64,000 nucleotides of DNA from contig NZ_RBWX01000008.1 in NCBI RefSeq assembly GCF_003634215.1, positions 372,001 through 436,000 on the forward strand. The letters run 5' to 3'. Made by a program: the position numbers and the translations under genes. Each line of letters opens with the position of its first letter. Position 1 is the stretch's first letter. This DNA comes from Sphingosinicella microcystinivorans. Lineage in GTDB: Bacteria; Pseudomonadota; Alphaproteobacteria; Sphingomonadales; Sphingomonadaceae. Below are positions 35,834 to 45,512 of this stretch, in pieces. The notes below the pieces were generated by a model, which did not search any database, was not told the origin of the DNA, and was given only the letters and a program-made list of their open reading frames with translations.

Positions 35834-36938
35834 ACCGCCTGGGCGCGTAGCGCTCGGGATCAACGCCAGGCGCGCTCCAAGCCGCTCCCGTGATCAGCGC
35901 CGCCGCCATCGCGCCGGCTGCGGGTGATGTTTGCACCCCAAATCCGCCCTGCCCCGCGCACCAGAAGAAGCCGGGTGCGTCCGACGCAAAACCGTACACC
36001 GGAAGCCGATCCGGCGCGAAGCTCCGCAGCCCCGCCCACGACCGCACCACCCGACGCACCGTCGCGGTCGTCGCGGTCTCGAACCGGTCCACGGCAATCG
36101 CAATGTCCAGCTCCTCAGGCTGCACATCACTCGCCGCCACCGGCGTTTCGTCGTGGGGACTGACCCACATCATCCCGGCATCGGGTTTGAAGTAGAAGGC
36201 ACCTGCCACATCCAGCACAACCGGCAGGTCCGCCTCCACAGCCTGGCCCAGATCCGCCACGACCATTGTCCGCCGCAACGGCTGCACCCCCAGCGGCTGC
36301 GCACCCGCCAGCACGGCGACCTCATCCGCCCACGCCCCCGCCGCGTTCACCACCACATCCGCTTCGAAATGCCCCGCGCCGGTTTCGATCCGCCAACACC
36401 CGTCACGACGCTCAAGGCCTCGAACACGCGCGCCCGTAACAAGCGCAGCCCCGCGCCGCCGTGCACCGCCGAGGAAACCCTGATGCAGGCGCGCCACCTC
36501 GATGTCGCTGCACCCCGGCTCCCAGAGCCCGCACTGCCGCCATGCAGGGGAGAGCAGCGGCGCTCGCGCAGCCGTCCGATCGGCATCAAGGCGTTCAACA
36601 GCAACGCCCAAAGCCCGGAACGCGCCTTCCATCTGATCGAGTGCATCGCGCGCATCCGGCCCAGCGATATGAAGGGCACCACGCGGCGTCACGAGCGGAC
36701 CGTCCGCGAAACCCTCCGGCGGCTGTATCATGAAGGCCTTTGACGCAGCGGTCAGCGGCTGAACGCCAGGCCCACCATACGTCTCAGCGAAGAACGCCGC
36801 CGAGCGGCCGGTACTGTGCAGGCCCGGCTGTTCTTCAGCCTCGATCAGCAGCACGGAGGCCCGTTCGCTCAAAAACCACGCGAGGCTCGCACCGCCGATG
36901 CCCGCACCCACGACAACAATGTCGTACCGACCCGTCAT
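35826..36938 (-). CDS. FAD-dependent oxidoreductase (D-amino-acid/D-arginine dehydrogenase-like)
   Basis: A 370-residue flavoprotein of the DadA/GlpD-type DAO family. The Rossmann motif 'DIVVVGAGIGGASLAWFLSE' opens the protein, and 'LHSTGRSAAFFAETYGGPGVQPLT' closely resembles the flavin-contacting segment of D-arginine dehydrogenase (DauA). The C-terminal 'GFFWCAGQGGFGVQTSPAAGAMAAALI' completes the FAD site. It likely oxidises an amino or imino acid substrate. The alpha/beta hydrolase gene follows with a 4-nt stop overlap region, so they are cotranscribed. Substrate uncertain. Confidence 0.85.
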   Translation of the reverse strand: MTGRYDIVVVGAGIGGASLAWFLSERASVLLIEAEEQPGLHSTGRSAAFFAETYGGPGVQPLTAASKAFMIQPPEGFADGPLVTPRGALHIAGPDARDALDQMEGAFRALGVAVERLDADRTAARAPLLSPAWRQCGLWEPGCSDIEVARLHQGFLGGARRRGAALVTGARVRGLERRDGCWRIETGAGHFEADVVVNAAGAWADEVAVLAGAQPLGVQPLRRTMVVADLGQAVEADLPVVLDVAGAFYFKPDAGMMWVSPHDETPVAASDVQPEELDIAIAVDRFETATTATVRRVVRSWAGLRSFAPDRLPVYGFASDAPGFFWCAGQGGFGVQTSPAAGAMAAALITGAAWSAPGVDPERYAPRRFS

Positions 36939-37876
36939 AACGCCACCAACCCGTCAACCGCCGTGAGCACGGCATCCTGCACCGTGCTTCGTTCACGCAG
37001 CAATTCGTGCGCGGCGCCCGCAATGACGTGCAGGTGCCCATCCGGCAACCGCTGAACGAACCGCCGCGCCGCGGCGCCGTCCACGAGCCGCTCGTTGTCG
37101 CCGATGAACACGTCAACCGGCAACCGGATCGCCTCGGGCACGCCGCGCGCAGCCAGTGCGCGGCATGATGCCGATGCCTCGAACACCCAACGCCAGTTCG
37201 CCCCGCCAAAGGCGAGCGCAGCGTTTGCGTCGATCCACCAGGCTTCGTCTGCGAACCGCTCCGGATCGCCGGTCAAGATGCGCTGGCGGTGTACGCCCCG
37301 CGAGCGCTCCCCGTATGGTCCCTGCAGCGGCGGATATGTGTCACCCGCACCCGCGTGCACGCGGGTGTGTGCAAGCCACGACAGCACGCGCGGCGGCACA
37401 CCGTGCGCTGCGATGCCCACCATTGGTGCGAACATCACGGCACGGCGGTAGCGGGATGTACCGCCCGCCGCGAGATGCCGAAGCGCGAGATGCCCGCCCA
37501 TGCTGTGCCCCGCGATCACCAGCGGCCCACCGAGCAGCACCCCTGCACGGTCAGCGAGGCCATCCAGATCAGCGAGCCACGTGCCGAAATATCCCTCCTC
37601 ACCGGACGGAAAGCGTACCGAAGCCCCCTGCCCTCGCCAGTCGAAGGTGAAGAGACCATAGCCCTGGTCCCGCCAGTGCCAGTAGCTCTCCGAATACTTC
37701 TCGATGAAATCCGCGCGCCCGTTCAGGAACAGGATCGACGGCTTGCCTGCCATCGGCGCCCAACTCACCGTGCGGATGCGCCAACCGTCAGCGGCGATCC
37801 ATTCCGCCCAGCTGGCCTCCGGGGGCAGCGAACGGCGGCGGGTCAAGGCAGTGTCGGAGAGCGGGTCGGGCGTCAC
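36935..37876 (-). CDS. Alpha/beta hydrolase (lysophospholipase-like)
   Basis: A 313-residue hydrolase of the 'serine aminopeptidase/monoglyceride lipase' type. Oxyanion region 'ILFLNGRADFIEKYSESYWHW', strand 4 'LFTFDWRGQG', nucleophile Ser in 'VIAGHSMGGHLALRHL', acid in 'PVDVFIGDNERLVDG' and His in 'GHLHVIAGAAHELL'. This is the PldB-like lysophospholipase pattern. It lies upstream of the FAD oxidoreductase on the same strand and is divergent from the pilus operon with only 48 bp between starts. Confidence 0.87.
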   Translation of the reverse strand: MTPDPLSDTALTRRRSLPPEASWAEWIAADGWRIRTVSWAPMAGKPSILFLNGRADFIEKYSESYWHWRDQGYGLFTFDWRGQGASVRFPSGEEGYFGTWLADLDGLADRAGVLLGGPLVIAGHSMGGHLALRHLAAGGTSRYRRAVMFAPMVGIAAHGVPPRVLSWLAHTRVHAGAGDTYPPLQGPYGERSRGVHRQRILTGDPERFADEAWWIDANAALAFGGANWRWVFEASASCRALAARGVPEAIRLPVDVFIGDNERLVDGAAARRFVQRLPDGHLHVIAGAAHELLRERSTVQDAVLTAVDGLVAL

Positions 37877-37924
37877 GGCGCATGGTTACGTTTTTTTCAG
37901 TCATGACGTCTAGGACCGGTCGAC

Positions 37925-38398
37925 ATGGCCGGGGCTCTTCAGATCATCAGCGTCGCAGTACTTTTCGTACTGCTCGCCTACGTCATTTACAGTGACGTAA
38001 CCCGGCGCATCATTCCGAACATCGTCAACGCCGCTGTCGCGCTGCTCGCCGTTCCCTTCTGGTTGGGCTCGGGAGAGGCGCTTTGGCCGCTCGTCGGCTG
38101 GCAGCTTTTGCTGGCTGTTGGCGTGTTCGCCGTTTTCGCCGGAATCTTCGCATTGGGCGCTATGGGCGGCGGTGACGTCAAGCTGCTTACCGCGCTCGCG
38201 CTCTGGCTGCCCGCCATTCCGTATCTGCGTATGCTCGTGCTCATGTCGATCATCGGCGGCGTCCTGACGCTCGCCTATCTCGTCTGGCACCGCAAGCGCG
38301 GAAAAGCGGGCAATCCGGAGATTCCATACGGGTGCGCAATCTGCCTCGCGACCTTCGTCGCACTTGGCGAACCGATTGTTAAGCAATTGGCTGGATAG
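37925..38398 (+). CDS. cpaA: Prepilin peptidase (CpaA/TadV)
   Basis: A 157-residue membrane aspartyl protease that trims Flp-type prepilins. The two catalytic Asp are visible in 'YSDVTRRIIPN' and 'GGGDVKLL', and there are about five transmembrane helices. It is the first gene of a pilus assembly operon (cpaA-B-C-D-E-F-tadB-C). A Flp pilin gene normally precedes it; the 48-bp gap to the divergent hydrolase leaves no room for one. Confidence 0.93.
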   Translation: MAGALQIISVAVLFVLLAYVIYSDVTRRIIPNIVNAAVALLAVPFWLGSGEALWPLVGWQLLLAVGVFAVFAGIFALGAMGGGDVKLLTALALWLPAIPYLRMLVLMSIIGGVLTLAYLVWHRKRGKAGNPEIPYGCAICLATFVALGEPIVKQLAG

Positions 38399-38435
38399 TG
38401 CACGCAGGGGTTTTCGCCTGGAGGCTACAGGGGTC

Positions 38436-39419
38436 ATGGACGTAAAGAAGATCATATTGCTGGTCGGCGCGCTCGTCATAGCGGGCATCTCGGCCTTCTT
38501 TGTGCGCGCGCTTGTCAGCGACAGCGGCACACAGCAGGTGCAGGCCAGCGAGGTCGAGCACAAGGGCCCGAAGGTGCTCGTCGCCACCAAGCCGTTGCCG
38601 CTCGGCACCATCCTCAATGCTGAAATGTTCAAGCTGCAGCCTTGGCCCAAGGATCTCGTCGAGAACGTCTACTTCCTTGAAGGCGAGACCAATCTCGAAA
38701 GCCTGAACGGCAAGGTCGTGCGCGTTTCGGTTCCGGCCGGACAGCCGCTCACCAAGGGCTCGATCGTCGGGCCGGGCGAGCGCGGGTTCCTGGCCGCCGC
38801 ACTGACGCCGGGGATGCGCGCCGTCACGGTCTCGATCAACGCGGAGAGCGGCGTCGCCGGCTTCGTGTTCCCGGGCGACCGCGTGGACATGATCCTCACG
38901 CACGGCGTCAGCTATCAGGGTGACACCGAGGAAGGTACGCCGGCTCCGGCCCTGCGTGTTTCCGAAACCATGATGCGCAACGTTCGCGTGCTTGCGATCG
39001 ACCAGCGCACGAACGAACTTGGCGGCGAAGGGTCTGGTCCGAAAACCGGTCGCACCGTGACGTTCGAAGTGCCTCCGAAATTCGTCGAGAAGATCGCCGT
39101 CGCACAAACGCTCGGCCAGATCTCGCTCAGCCTGCGTCCGCTCGCGGAAAATACGCAGGAGCTGGAACAGATGATCGCGACAGGCGAGGTGGAGGTCGGC
39201 GACGACCTGAGCGCCACGCAGGAAAAGCACATGCAGATTGCGCTCCAGATGCAGCCGAACGACCGCAATCCGTCGTTCACCACCGGCGGCGAGGTCTCGC
39301 GTTTCGCGTCCAATCTCGATCCGCGTCCCGTGGCCGTGAAGTCCGGAAAACCTGCGGGTCCAAGCGTTCGCGTGTTCCGCGGCAACAAGACGACCGAAGT
39401 TTCTGTGGGGGCAGAATAA
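38436..39419 (+). CDS. cpaB: Flp pilus assembly protein CpaB/RcpC
   Basis: A 327-residue protein with one N-terminal transmembrane helix ('KKIILLVGALVIAGISAFFV') and a periplasmic part with a SAF domain ('VLVATKPLPLGTILNAEMF', 'GQPLTKGSIVGPG'). The central 'PGMRAVTVSINAESGVAGFVFPGDRVDMILTH' stretch is diagnostic of CpaB. It is thought to link the secretin and inner-membrane parts of the Tad system. GGAGG lies upstream of the ATG. The C-terminal tail is Arg/Pro rich and disordered. Confidence 0.94.
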   Translation: MDVKKIILLVGALVIAGISAFFVRALVSDSGTQQVQASEVEHKGPKVLVATKPLPLGTILNAEMFKLQPWPKDLVENVYFLEGETNLESLNGKVVRVSVPAGQPLTKGSIVGPGERGFLAAALTPGMRAVTVSINAESGVAGFVFPGDRVDMILTHGVSYQGDTEEGTPAPALRVSETMMRNVRVLAIDQRTNELGGEGSGPKTGRTVTFEVPPKFVEKIAVAQTLGQISLSLRPLAENTQELEQMIATGEVEVGDDLSATQEKHMQIALQMQPNDRNPSFTTGGEVSRFASNLDPRPVAVKSGKPAGPSVRVFRGNKTTEVSVGAE

Positions 39420-39420
39420 C

Positions 39421-40830
39421 ATGAAGCTCAAGGCAATCCTGTGCGGCTGCACTGCCGCACTGTCGCTGGCCGCCGTGGCTACGCCGGCGACACAGGCGCA
39501 GGATACGACGATCACGTCGGCGTCATCCTCGCTCAACGTCGGCGTCAACAAGGGCACGTTGATCCGGCTCGATCGCTCGATGAGCGACGTGTTCGTCGCC
39601 AACCAGAAGATCGCGGACGTACAGGTCCGGTCCGACCGCCTGCTCTACGTCTACGGCGTGGGCGCCGGCGAAACGACGATCTACGCGACGGACGGTGCCG
39701 GGCGCATCGTCTATTCCGCGAACGTTCGCGTCGCACAGAACATCGATCAGATCCGCACGATGCTGGGTCTTGCGATGCCCGGCGCCGCGATCACGGTCAA
39801 TTCGATGAACGGCATGACGCTGCTCACGGGCACTGTCGCCAATCCCGAAGAGGTCGAGGAGGCCACACGCCTCGTCAAGACCTTCGTCGGAGAAGGCCAA
39901 GCCATCGTCAACAAGCTGCAGACCGCGACACCGGCGCAGGTAAACCTCCGCGTGAAATTCGCCGAAGTAAGCCGCAGCCTGGTGAAGGAACTGGGTCTCA
40001 ACCTCCAAGCATTCGGCACCAATGCTGGAGGCATAAACTTCTTCCTCGGTCGCGGTCGAGATTTCATCACCCAAGGTACGAACGGCAATGTGCTGATCTC
40101 GCGTCCCGACGCGACAAGCATCTTCGGTGATGCACGCTTCCTCGGTATGGACGTGTTCGGCATGATCGACGCGCTGGAACAGGATGGCCTTGTTTCTCTG
40201 CTCGCCGAACCGAACCTCACCGCCCTTTCAGGTGAAACCGCCAGCTTCCTCGCAGGCGGCGAATTCCCGATCGCGGTGGCAGACGGCAACGGCGGTATCA
40301 GCGTCGAGTTCAAGGAATATGGTGTCGGCATCGCCTTCACCCCCACCGTGCTCGACGGCAGCCGCATCAGTCTGCGCGTTCGCCCGGAAGTCTCCGAGCT
40401 TTCCGAAGCCCGTGCAATCCGTCTCGACAACATCTCGATCCCGGCACTTACGACGCGCAGGGCCGAAACATCAGTCGAGCTCGGCTCGGGTCAGAGCTTC
40501 ATGATCGCCGGCCTGCTCAGGAACCGCGTCGGCACGACGCAGGACAAGACTCCGCTGCTCGGCAATCTTCCGATCCTCGGCGCTTTGTTCAAGTCCGACC
40601 GCTACGCGCGCGACGAATCGGAACTCGTCATTATCGTGACGCCCTATCTCGTGAAGCCGACCAACACCCGCCTTGCGCTGCCGACGGATGGCCTTGCTGT
40701 TCCGAACGATGCGGAACGCTGGTTGCTGGGCAAAACGTTCAAGGGCGCCAAGGCGCCGGTTGCCGAAGCAAAGACAGCGGGACCGCCCACGGTCGCCAGC
40801 TCCGTCGCGCCCGGCTTCTCGAACAATTGA
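39421..40830 (+). CDS. cpaC: Tad secretin CpaC/RcpA
   Basis: A 469-residue outer-membrane secretin. It has a signal peptide (ATPATQAQ), an N-terminal BON-like domain ('SLNVGVNKGTLIRLDRSMSDVFVANQKIADVQV', 'GMTLLTGTVANPEEVEEA') and the secretin core with 'LAEPNLTALSGETASFLAGGEFPI' and the closing 'TPLLGNLPILGALFKSDRYARDESELVIIVTPYLV'. It forms the ring through which the Flp pilus passes. It begins 1 nt after cpaB. Confidence 0.96.
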   Translation: MKLKAILCGCTAALSLAAVATPATQAQDTTITSASSSLNVGVNKGTLIRLDRSMSDVFVANQKIADVQVRSDRLLYVYGVGAGETTIYATDGAGRIVYSANVRVAQNIDQIRTMLGLAMPGAAITVNSMNGMTLLTGTVANPEEVEEATRLVKTFVGEGQAIVNKLQTATPAQVNLRVKFAEVSRSLVKELGLNLQAFGTNAGGINFFLGRGRDFITQGTNGNVLISRPDATSIFGDARFLGMDVFGMIDALEQDGLVSLLAEPNLTALSGETASFLAGGEFPIAVADGNGGISVEFKEYGVGIAFTPTVLDGSRISLRVRPEVSELSEARAIRLDNISIPALTTRRAETSVELGSGQSFMIAGLLRNRVGTTQDKTPLLGNLPILGALFKSDRYARDESELVIIVTPYLVKPTNTRLALPTDGLAVPNDAERWLLGKTFKGAKAPVAEAKTAGPPTVASSVAPGFSNN

Positions 40831-40844
40831 TGGAGAGGGGCACA

Positions 40845-41501
40845 ATGACCATGAAGACCATCACCATGCGCCGCCTTGCGGCGGGTACCCTTCTCACTTT
40901 GTCATTCGCGCTCGGCGCGTGTGGCGGCAGTTCACCCAATCCGGGGATGGCGTCGGCGAAGGCTCCGGTCGTCACGCAGACGATTCTTGTCCACGATCTC
41001 GGCTACGCCGGCACGGACGGACTTTCCAGCGATCAGCGCAAGTCGCTTGCGGAATGGTTCGAGGGCATCGGCATCCGCTATGGCGACCGCGTCAGCGTTG
41101 ACGACAGCGGCAGCGGCTCGGGCGCCCGCCGTGCAGCGATTGCATCTGTGCTCGCCGGATATGGGCTGCTTCTGAACGAGCAGGTGCCGGTCACGGCTGG
41201 TGCAGGCAATGCCGGCGCGCGCGTGGTCGTGATGCGCGCAACTGCCAGCGTCCCGGGCTGCCCGGATTGGTCTCGTCCGTCTCAGCTCGAATTCGAGGCC
41301 TCGACGATGAGCAACTACGGCTGCGCCAGCGAGAGCAACCTTGCCGCGATGGTCGTCGACGCGAACGACCTCGTGTCGGGCAAGCCCCACACCGGCACCG
41401 ACGCGCTGACCACCGTGAAGGCGATCGAAACCTACCGGGGCAAGGCGGGCGAAGGCACCAACAAGGTGAAGAGCACCGTCGGCCAGGCCGGCAGCAATTA
41501 A
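40845..41501 (+). CDS. cpaD: Tad pilus lipoprotein CpaD
   Basis: A 218-residue protein with a lipoprotein signal ('LTLSFALGAC', lipobox LGAC). The mature part has the CpaD features 'LSSDQRKSLAEWFEGIGIRYGDRVSVDD' and 'CPDWSRPSQLEFEASTMSNYGCASESNLAAMV', the second being the most conserved part of the family. It acts as a pilotin-like partner of the CpaC secretin. GAGAGGGG lies upstream of the ATG at 40845. Confidence 0.92.
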   Translation: MTMKTITMRRLAAGTLLTLSFALGACGGSSPNPGMASAKAPVVTQTILVHDLGYAGTDGLSSDQRKSLAEWFEGIGIRYGDRVSVDDSGSGSGARRAAIASVLAGYGLLLNEQVPVTAGAGNAGARVVVMRATASVPGCPDWSRPSQLEFEASTMSNYGCASESNLAAMVVDANDLVSGKPHTGTDALTTVKAIETYRGKAGEGTNKVKSTVGQAGSN

Positions 41502-41517
41502 ACGAGGGGATGCAGGT

Positions 41518-42783
41518 ATGAACGCGCCTTGGAATCCGAAAACCGGCGTCGGTGCACGCGACGCCTTCAACGCCTTCGTCTGCGACGACGAAACCGCTGA
41601 CGCTGTCAAGGTCGTGGCAGCCGAGCTCGGCTGGGCTGTCGAGAAGGTCAACAAGGGCGGCCTTCGCAACGCCGTTCAAACGCTCTCGGTCTCTTCAAGC
41701 CCGATGGTACTGCTCGTCGATCTGTCGGAATCGGGGGATCCGCTGAACGACATCAACGCGCTTGCCGAAGTCTGCGAGCCGGGGACGATCGTGATCGCGG
41801 TCGGCATGATCAACGACGTGAAACTCTACCGCGATCTCGTCGCGAGCGGCCTGCAGGACTATCTGCTGAAGCCGCTGTCTGCTGACGCGATGCGCGAAGC
41901 CTTCATGCACGCGCAGGTCACGCTTCAGGGGCCGAAGCACGTGGATGTCGATACCAGCGATCGCCCGCGCACGACAATCGCCGTGATCGGCACCCGTGGC
42001 GGCGTCGGCGCATCGACCGTGGCAAGTTCGCTCGCATGGCTCTCTGCTGACAGCCAGGGCCGTTCGACTGCGCTTCTCGATCTCGATGTCCAGTTCGGCA
42101 CGGGTGCGCTTTCGTTCGATCTCGAACCGGGCCGCGGTCTCACGGATGCGCTCGAAAACCCGAGCCGCATCGACGGTCTTTTCATCGAGCGCGCCATGGT
42201 GCGCGTGGGTGACAAGCTTGCCGTGCTCTCCGCCGAAGCGCCGATCAGCCAGCCGCTCATCGCCGATGGCAGCGCCTTGTTCCAGCTTCAGGAAGAGATG
42301 CGCAACGCGTTCGAAACGGTGATCGTGGACCTGCCGCGCAACGTTGCCGTGCAGCACCCGCACCTCCTGAGCGACGTCAACCACGTCGTCGTCGTGACCG
42401 AGCAGACGCTGGCCTCGACGCGCGACGCGATCCGCCTGCTCGGCTTCCTGAAAGCAAACGCGCCGCACGCGCGTGTGACGATGGTCGCCAATCGCGTCGG
42501 TACAAATCCGCCGCCGGAAGTCGCGCGCAAGGATTTCGAGGCTTCGATCGAACGCAAGCTCGACATCGTTATTCCGCTCGACGTCAAGCAGGCCGTGGGC
42601 GCTGCGAAGCAGGGCCGCGCCCTTTCTGCGGTCGCGACCGGCAAGGTCGGCAGCGCTCTCCAGGCGCTCGCAGTCCAGCTCGCCGGTGAAATCGCCGCAG
42701 AGGTCGAAGCGAAGACACTGATGAGCAAGGTTCGGAGCCTGCTGCCCAGCAAGGGCGCGGCCAAGGCTTCGGGTAAAAAGTAA
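41518..42783 (+). CDS. cpaE: Tad localisation ATPase-like protein CpaE/TadZ
   Basis: A 421-residue protein with an atypical receiver-like N-terminal domain (about 1-140) and a MinD/ParA-like domain. The deviant Walker A reads 'GTRGGVGASTVASSLAW': both lysines of the canonical motif are replaced by Arg and Ala, as in several CpaE/TadZ proteins. 'DLDVQFGTGALSFDL' and 'VIVDLPRNV' are the remaining switch elements. It places the pilus machine at a cell pole in Caulobacter. The C-terminus is Lys-rich. ATPase activity may be weak. Confidence 0.93.
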   Translation: MNAPWNPKTGVGARDAFNAFVCDDETADAVKVVAAELGWAVEKVNKGGLRNAVQTLSVSSSPMVLLVDLSESGDPLNDINALAEVCEPGTIVIAVGMINDVKLYRDLVASGLQDYLLKPLSADAMREAFMHAQVTLQGPKHVDVDTSDRPRTTIAVIGTRGGVGASTVASSLAWLSADSQGRSTALLDLDVQFGTGALSFDLEPGRGLTDALENPSRIDGLFIERAMVRVGDKLAVLSAEAPISQPLIADGSALFQLQEEMRNAFETVIVDLPRNVAVQHPHLLSDVNHVVVVTEQTLASTRDAIRLLGFLKANAPHARVTMVANRVGTNPPPEVARKDFEASIERKLDIVIPLDVKQAVGAAKQGRALSAVATGKVGSALQALAVQLAGEIAAEVEAKTLMSKVRSLLPSKGAAKASGKK

Positions 42784-42837
42784 CGCGCCCCCGGCCGGGC
42801 AACCGGCCGGAACGCACTGCGTAAAACGGGGTAAGGC

Positions 42838-44541
42838 ATGCAGCCCAAAGGGTTCGGAAAACGAAGCGGTGCAGGACTGCAGGTGGTTGGCGAGAGCTTC
42901 GGACAGGGCTCCGCCGTCAACACCGGCAGACGGCCGCTTGTTGCCGATTCCGGGGATTTCGGTCTTTCAAAACCTGTCGAAGCACCGCGCGGCCGCAGCA
43001 CCGAAAACTGCGTGTGGGAACTACATGCGATTCTCTCGCCGCAGCTCTCCGAATTGTTCCCGCCTGCAAAAACACGCACGCGCCGCCGCGGCGAACTCGC
43101 CGCAGAGATGGAAGATACCATCAAGCGTCTCGCCGACATTCAGGGCATGGCGATTGATGATGGGCAGGTTCGCGATACCGTCACGGTCCTCCTCAACGAG
43201 TTGATCAATCTCGTCGGCGGCCTGAAACCATCCGCCGGCGCAGAGACGGCCGAGCGGACTGCGCGTGCCGCCAGCGCAAGCACCCAAAGCGTGCTGGCCG
43301 CCAAGGAACGTGTCCACCCGATCCTCATGGAACGGATCGACGCGAGCGTCATCGCCGATCTCTCGCGCGGCGAACTCGCCGAGCAGATCTCCGACGTGAT
43401 TTCCGAAATTCTCGTCCAGGAAAAAATCGGGCTCAATCAGCGCGAGCAGCGCGATCTCGTTACGTTGCTGCTGAACGACATGCTCGGTCTTGGGCCGCTC
43501 GAACCACTGCTGAACGACGACGAAGTCAGCGAAATCATGGTCAACGGACCGAACGTTGTCTACGCCGAGCGCAAGGGCAAGCTCGCGCAGACCGAAGTCA
43601 AGTTCCGCGACGACGCGCACCTGCTCAACATAGCGCAGCGCATCGTCAGCGCCGTCGGCCGCCGCGTCGACGAAACCTCCCCGATCTGCGACGCGCGCCT
43701 TCTCGATGGCAGCCGCGTCAACGTCGTGATCCCGCCGCTCGCCATCGACGGCACCTCGATCTCGATTCGTAAATTCTCGAAGATCAAACTGACGCTCGAA
43801 CGCATGATGGAAGGCGGGTCGATGTCGCCTGCCATGTGCAAGTTCCTGAACATCGCGGGCCGCTGCCGCCTCAACATCCTGATTTCAGGCGGTACAGGCT
43901 CGGGTAAAACGACGATGCTGAACGCGATTTCGCGTAACATCGATCCGGGCGAGCGCATCGTCACCATCGAAGACGCGGCGGAGCTGCAATTACAGCAGCC
44001 GCACGTCGTGCGTCTCGAAACGCGCCCCGCGAACCTCGAAGGCAACGGCCAGGTCACGATGCGCGATCTCGTGAAGAACGCGCTGCGTATGCGTCCTGAT
44101 CGCATCATCCTCGGCGAGGTTCGCGGACCTGAGGCGTTCGACCTGCTCGCCGCCATGAACACAGGCCACGACGGCTCGTTCGGCACACTGCACGCGAACC
44201 GCCCACGCGAAGCGCTGACGCGCCTTGAAAACATGATCAACATGGCCGGGCTCAATCTCAGCCCGAACGCCATTCGCCAGCAGATTTCCGATGCGCTGAA
44301 CCTCGTTGTGCAGATCAGCCGTATGCGTGACGGCGGCCGCCGCATCACACACATCTCGGAAGTGGTCGGCATGGAAGGCGACGTCATCACCATGCAGGAC
44401 CTGTTCCTTTACCGCTACAACGGCGAGGACGAGACAGGAAAGCTGAAGGGCGAATACATCAGCACGGGCCTCCGCCCGAATTGCTACGAACGCGCGGAAT
44501 ATTTCGGTCTTGGCCGCGCCTTGATGGAGTGCATGGGATGA
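42838..44541 (+). CDS. cpaF: Tad secretion ATPase CpaF/TadA
   Basis: A 567-residue hexameric ATPase that powers Flp pilus assembly. A variable N-terminal region (about 1-110) precedes a helical domain and the VirB11/GspE core: 'EIMVNGPNVVYAERKGKL', Walker A 'ISGGTGSGKTTMLNAI', Asp box 'ERIVTIEDAAELQL', Walker B 'MRPDRIILGEVRGPEAFD' and His box 'GHDGSFGTLHANRPREAL'. Its stop overlaps the tadB ATG (ATGA). Confidence 0.97.
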   Translation: MQPKGFGKRSGAGLQVVGESFGQGSAVNTGRRPLVADSGDFGLSKPVEAPRGRSTENCVWELHAILSPQLSELFPPAKTRTRRRGELAAEMEDTIKRLADIQGMAIDDGQVRDTVTVLLNELINLVGGLKPSAGAETAERTARAASASTQSVLAAKERVHPILMERIDASVIADLSRGELAEQISDVISEILVQEKIGLNQREQRDLVTLLLNDMLGLGPLEPLLNDDEVSEIMVNGPNVVYAERKGKLAQTEVKFRDDAHLLNIAQRIVSAVGRRVDETSPICDARLLDGSRVNVVIPPLAIDGTSISIRKFSKIKLTLERMMEGGSMSPAMCKFLNIAGRCRLNILISGGTGSGKTTMLNAISRNIDPGERIVTIEDAAELQLQQPHVVRLETRPANLEGNGQVTMRDLVKNALRMRPDRIILGEVRGPEAFDLLAAMNTGHDGSFGTLHANRPREALTRLENMINMAGLNLSPNAIRQQISDALNLVVQISRMRDGGRRITHISEVVGMEGDVITMQDLFLYRYNGEDETGKLKGEYISTGLRPNCYERAEYFGLGRALMECMG

Positions 44542-45512
44542 GCCGTGACCTGATGATCGCCGTGATCTTCGGCTGCGTCTTCGTGGCGCTGGCGCTGATC
44601 ATCATGATGAGCGGCGACGGGAATGCCAAGCGCGGCGCGAAGCGGCTGGAACAGCTCCGCGAGCGGCATTCGTCCTCGCGCGAAGTGCTTGCGCAAGTGC
44701 AGATGCGCCGCATCCTTGCCTCGCGCGAGAGTCGGCTCGACAACATGTTCCAGGGTCTGATCCCGAACCGTGCACTGCTTCGCCAACGGCTGGAGCGCAC
44801 GGGAAAATCCTGGTCGCTCGGTCAGTATGCGGTTGCGAGCCTCGGCATTCTCGCGGTCACTTTCATCGCCATTTCGGGTGCCGGCGCGCCGATAGCGCTC
44901 GCAGCGCTCGCGGGCGTGTTCTTCGGCCTGTTCCTGCCGCACATGGTGGTCAGCTTCTTCATCAAGAAGCGCATCAAGGATTTCAACGATCGCTTTCCAG
45001 ATGCGATCGATCTGCTCGTGCGTGGTCTCCGGTCAGGTCTTCCAATCTCTGAATCGATCGGCGTCGTCGGCAAGGAAATCATGGACCCGGTCGGGTACGA
45101 ATTCCGTCAGGTTTCCGACAAGATCCGCATTGGCCGGACGATGGAGCAGGCGCTCCAGGAAACCGCGAACCGACTGACGACGCCGGAATTCCAGTTCTTC
45201 GTCATCACGCTGTCGATTCAGCGCGAGACCGGCGGCAACCTTGCCGAAACGCTGAACAATCTCGCCGAGGTGCTGCGCAAACGCGCACAAATGAAGCTGA
45301 AAATTCGGGCGATGTCGTCGGAATCGAAAGCATCGGCCTACATCGTCGGCGCCCTGCCGTTCATCGTGTTCACGCTGGTGTACATGATGAACCCCTCCTA
45401 CCTCGCGCCGTTCTTCACAGATCCGCGACTGATGGTGGCGGGTGTCGGCGGCCTTATCTGGATGTCAATCGGCGCCTTTATCATGGCCAAGATGGTGAGC
45501 TTCGAAATCTGA
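44538..45512 (+). CDS. tadB: Tad inner-membrane protein TadB
   Basis: A 324-residue GspF-like protein with an N-terminal helix ('IAVIFGCVFVALALIIMM'), further helices near residues 95-145 and two at the C-terminus. The cytoplasmic domain contains 'FNDRFPDAIDLLVRGLRSGLPISESIGVV' and 'FQFFVITLSIQRETGGNLAETLNNLA', the T2SF domain signature. With TadC it forms the membrane platform for the CpaF ATPase. Confidence 0.95.
   Translation: MSRDLMIAVIFGCVFVALALIIMMSGDGNAKRGAKRLEQLRERHSSSREVLAQVQMRRILASRESRLDNMFQGLIPNRALLRQRLERTGKSWSLGQYAVASLGILAVTFIAISGAGAPIALAALAGVFFGLFLPHMVVSFFIKKRIKDFNDRFPDAIDLLVRGLRSGLPISESIGVVGKEIMDPVGYEFRQVSDKIRIGRTMEQALQETANRLTTPEFQFFVITLSIQRETGGNLAETLNNLAEVLRKRAQMKLKIRAMSSESKASAYIVGALPFIVFTLVYMMNPSYLAPFFTDPRLMVAGVGGLIWMSIGAFIMAKMVSFEI

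Noticed and set aside
37877-37924. A Flp pilin gene before cpaA
   Set aside because: The gap is 48 bp and the only short frame (from about 37884) has neither a leader with Gly-x4-Glu nor a hydrophobic stretch.
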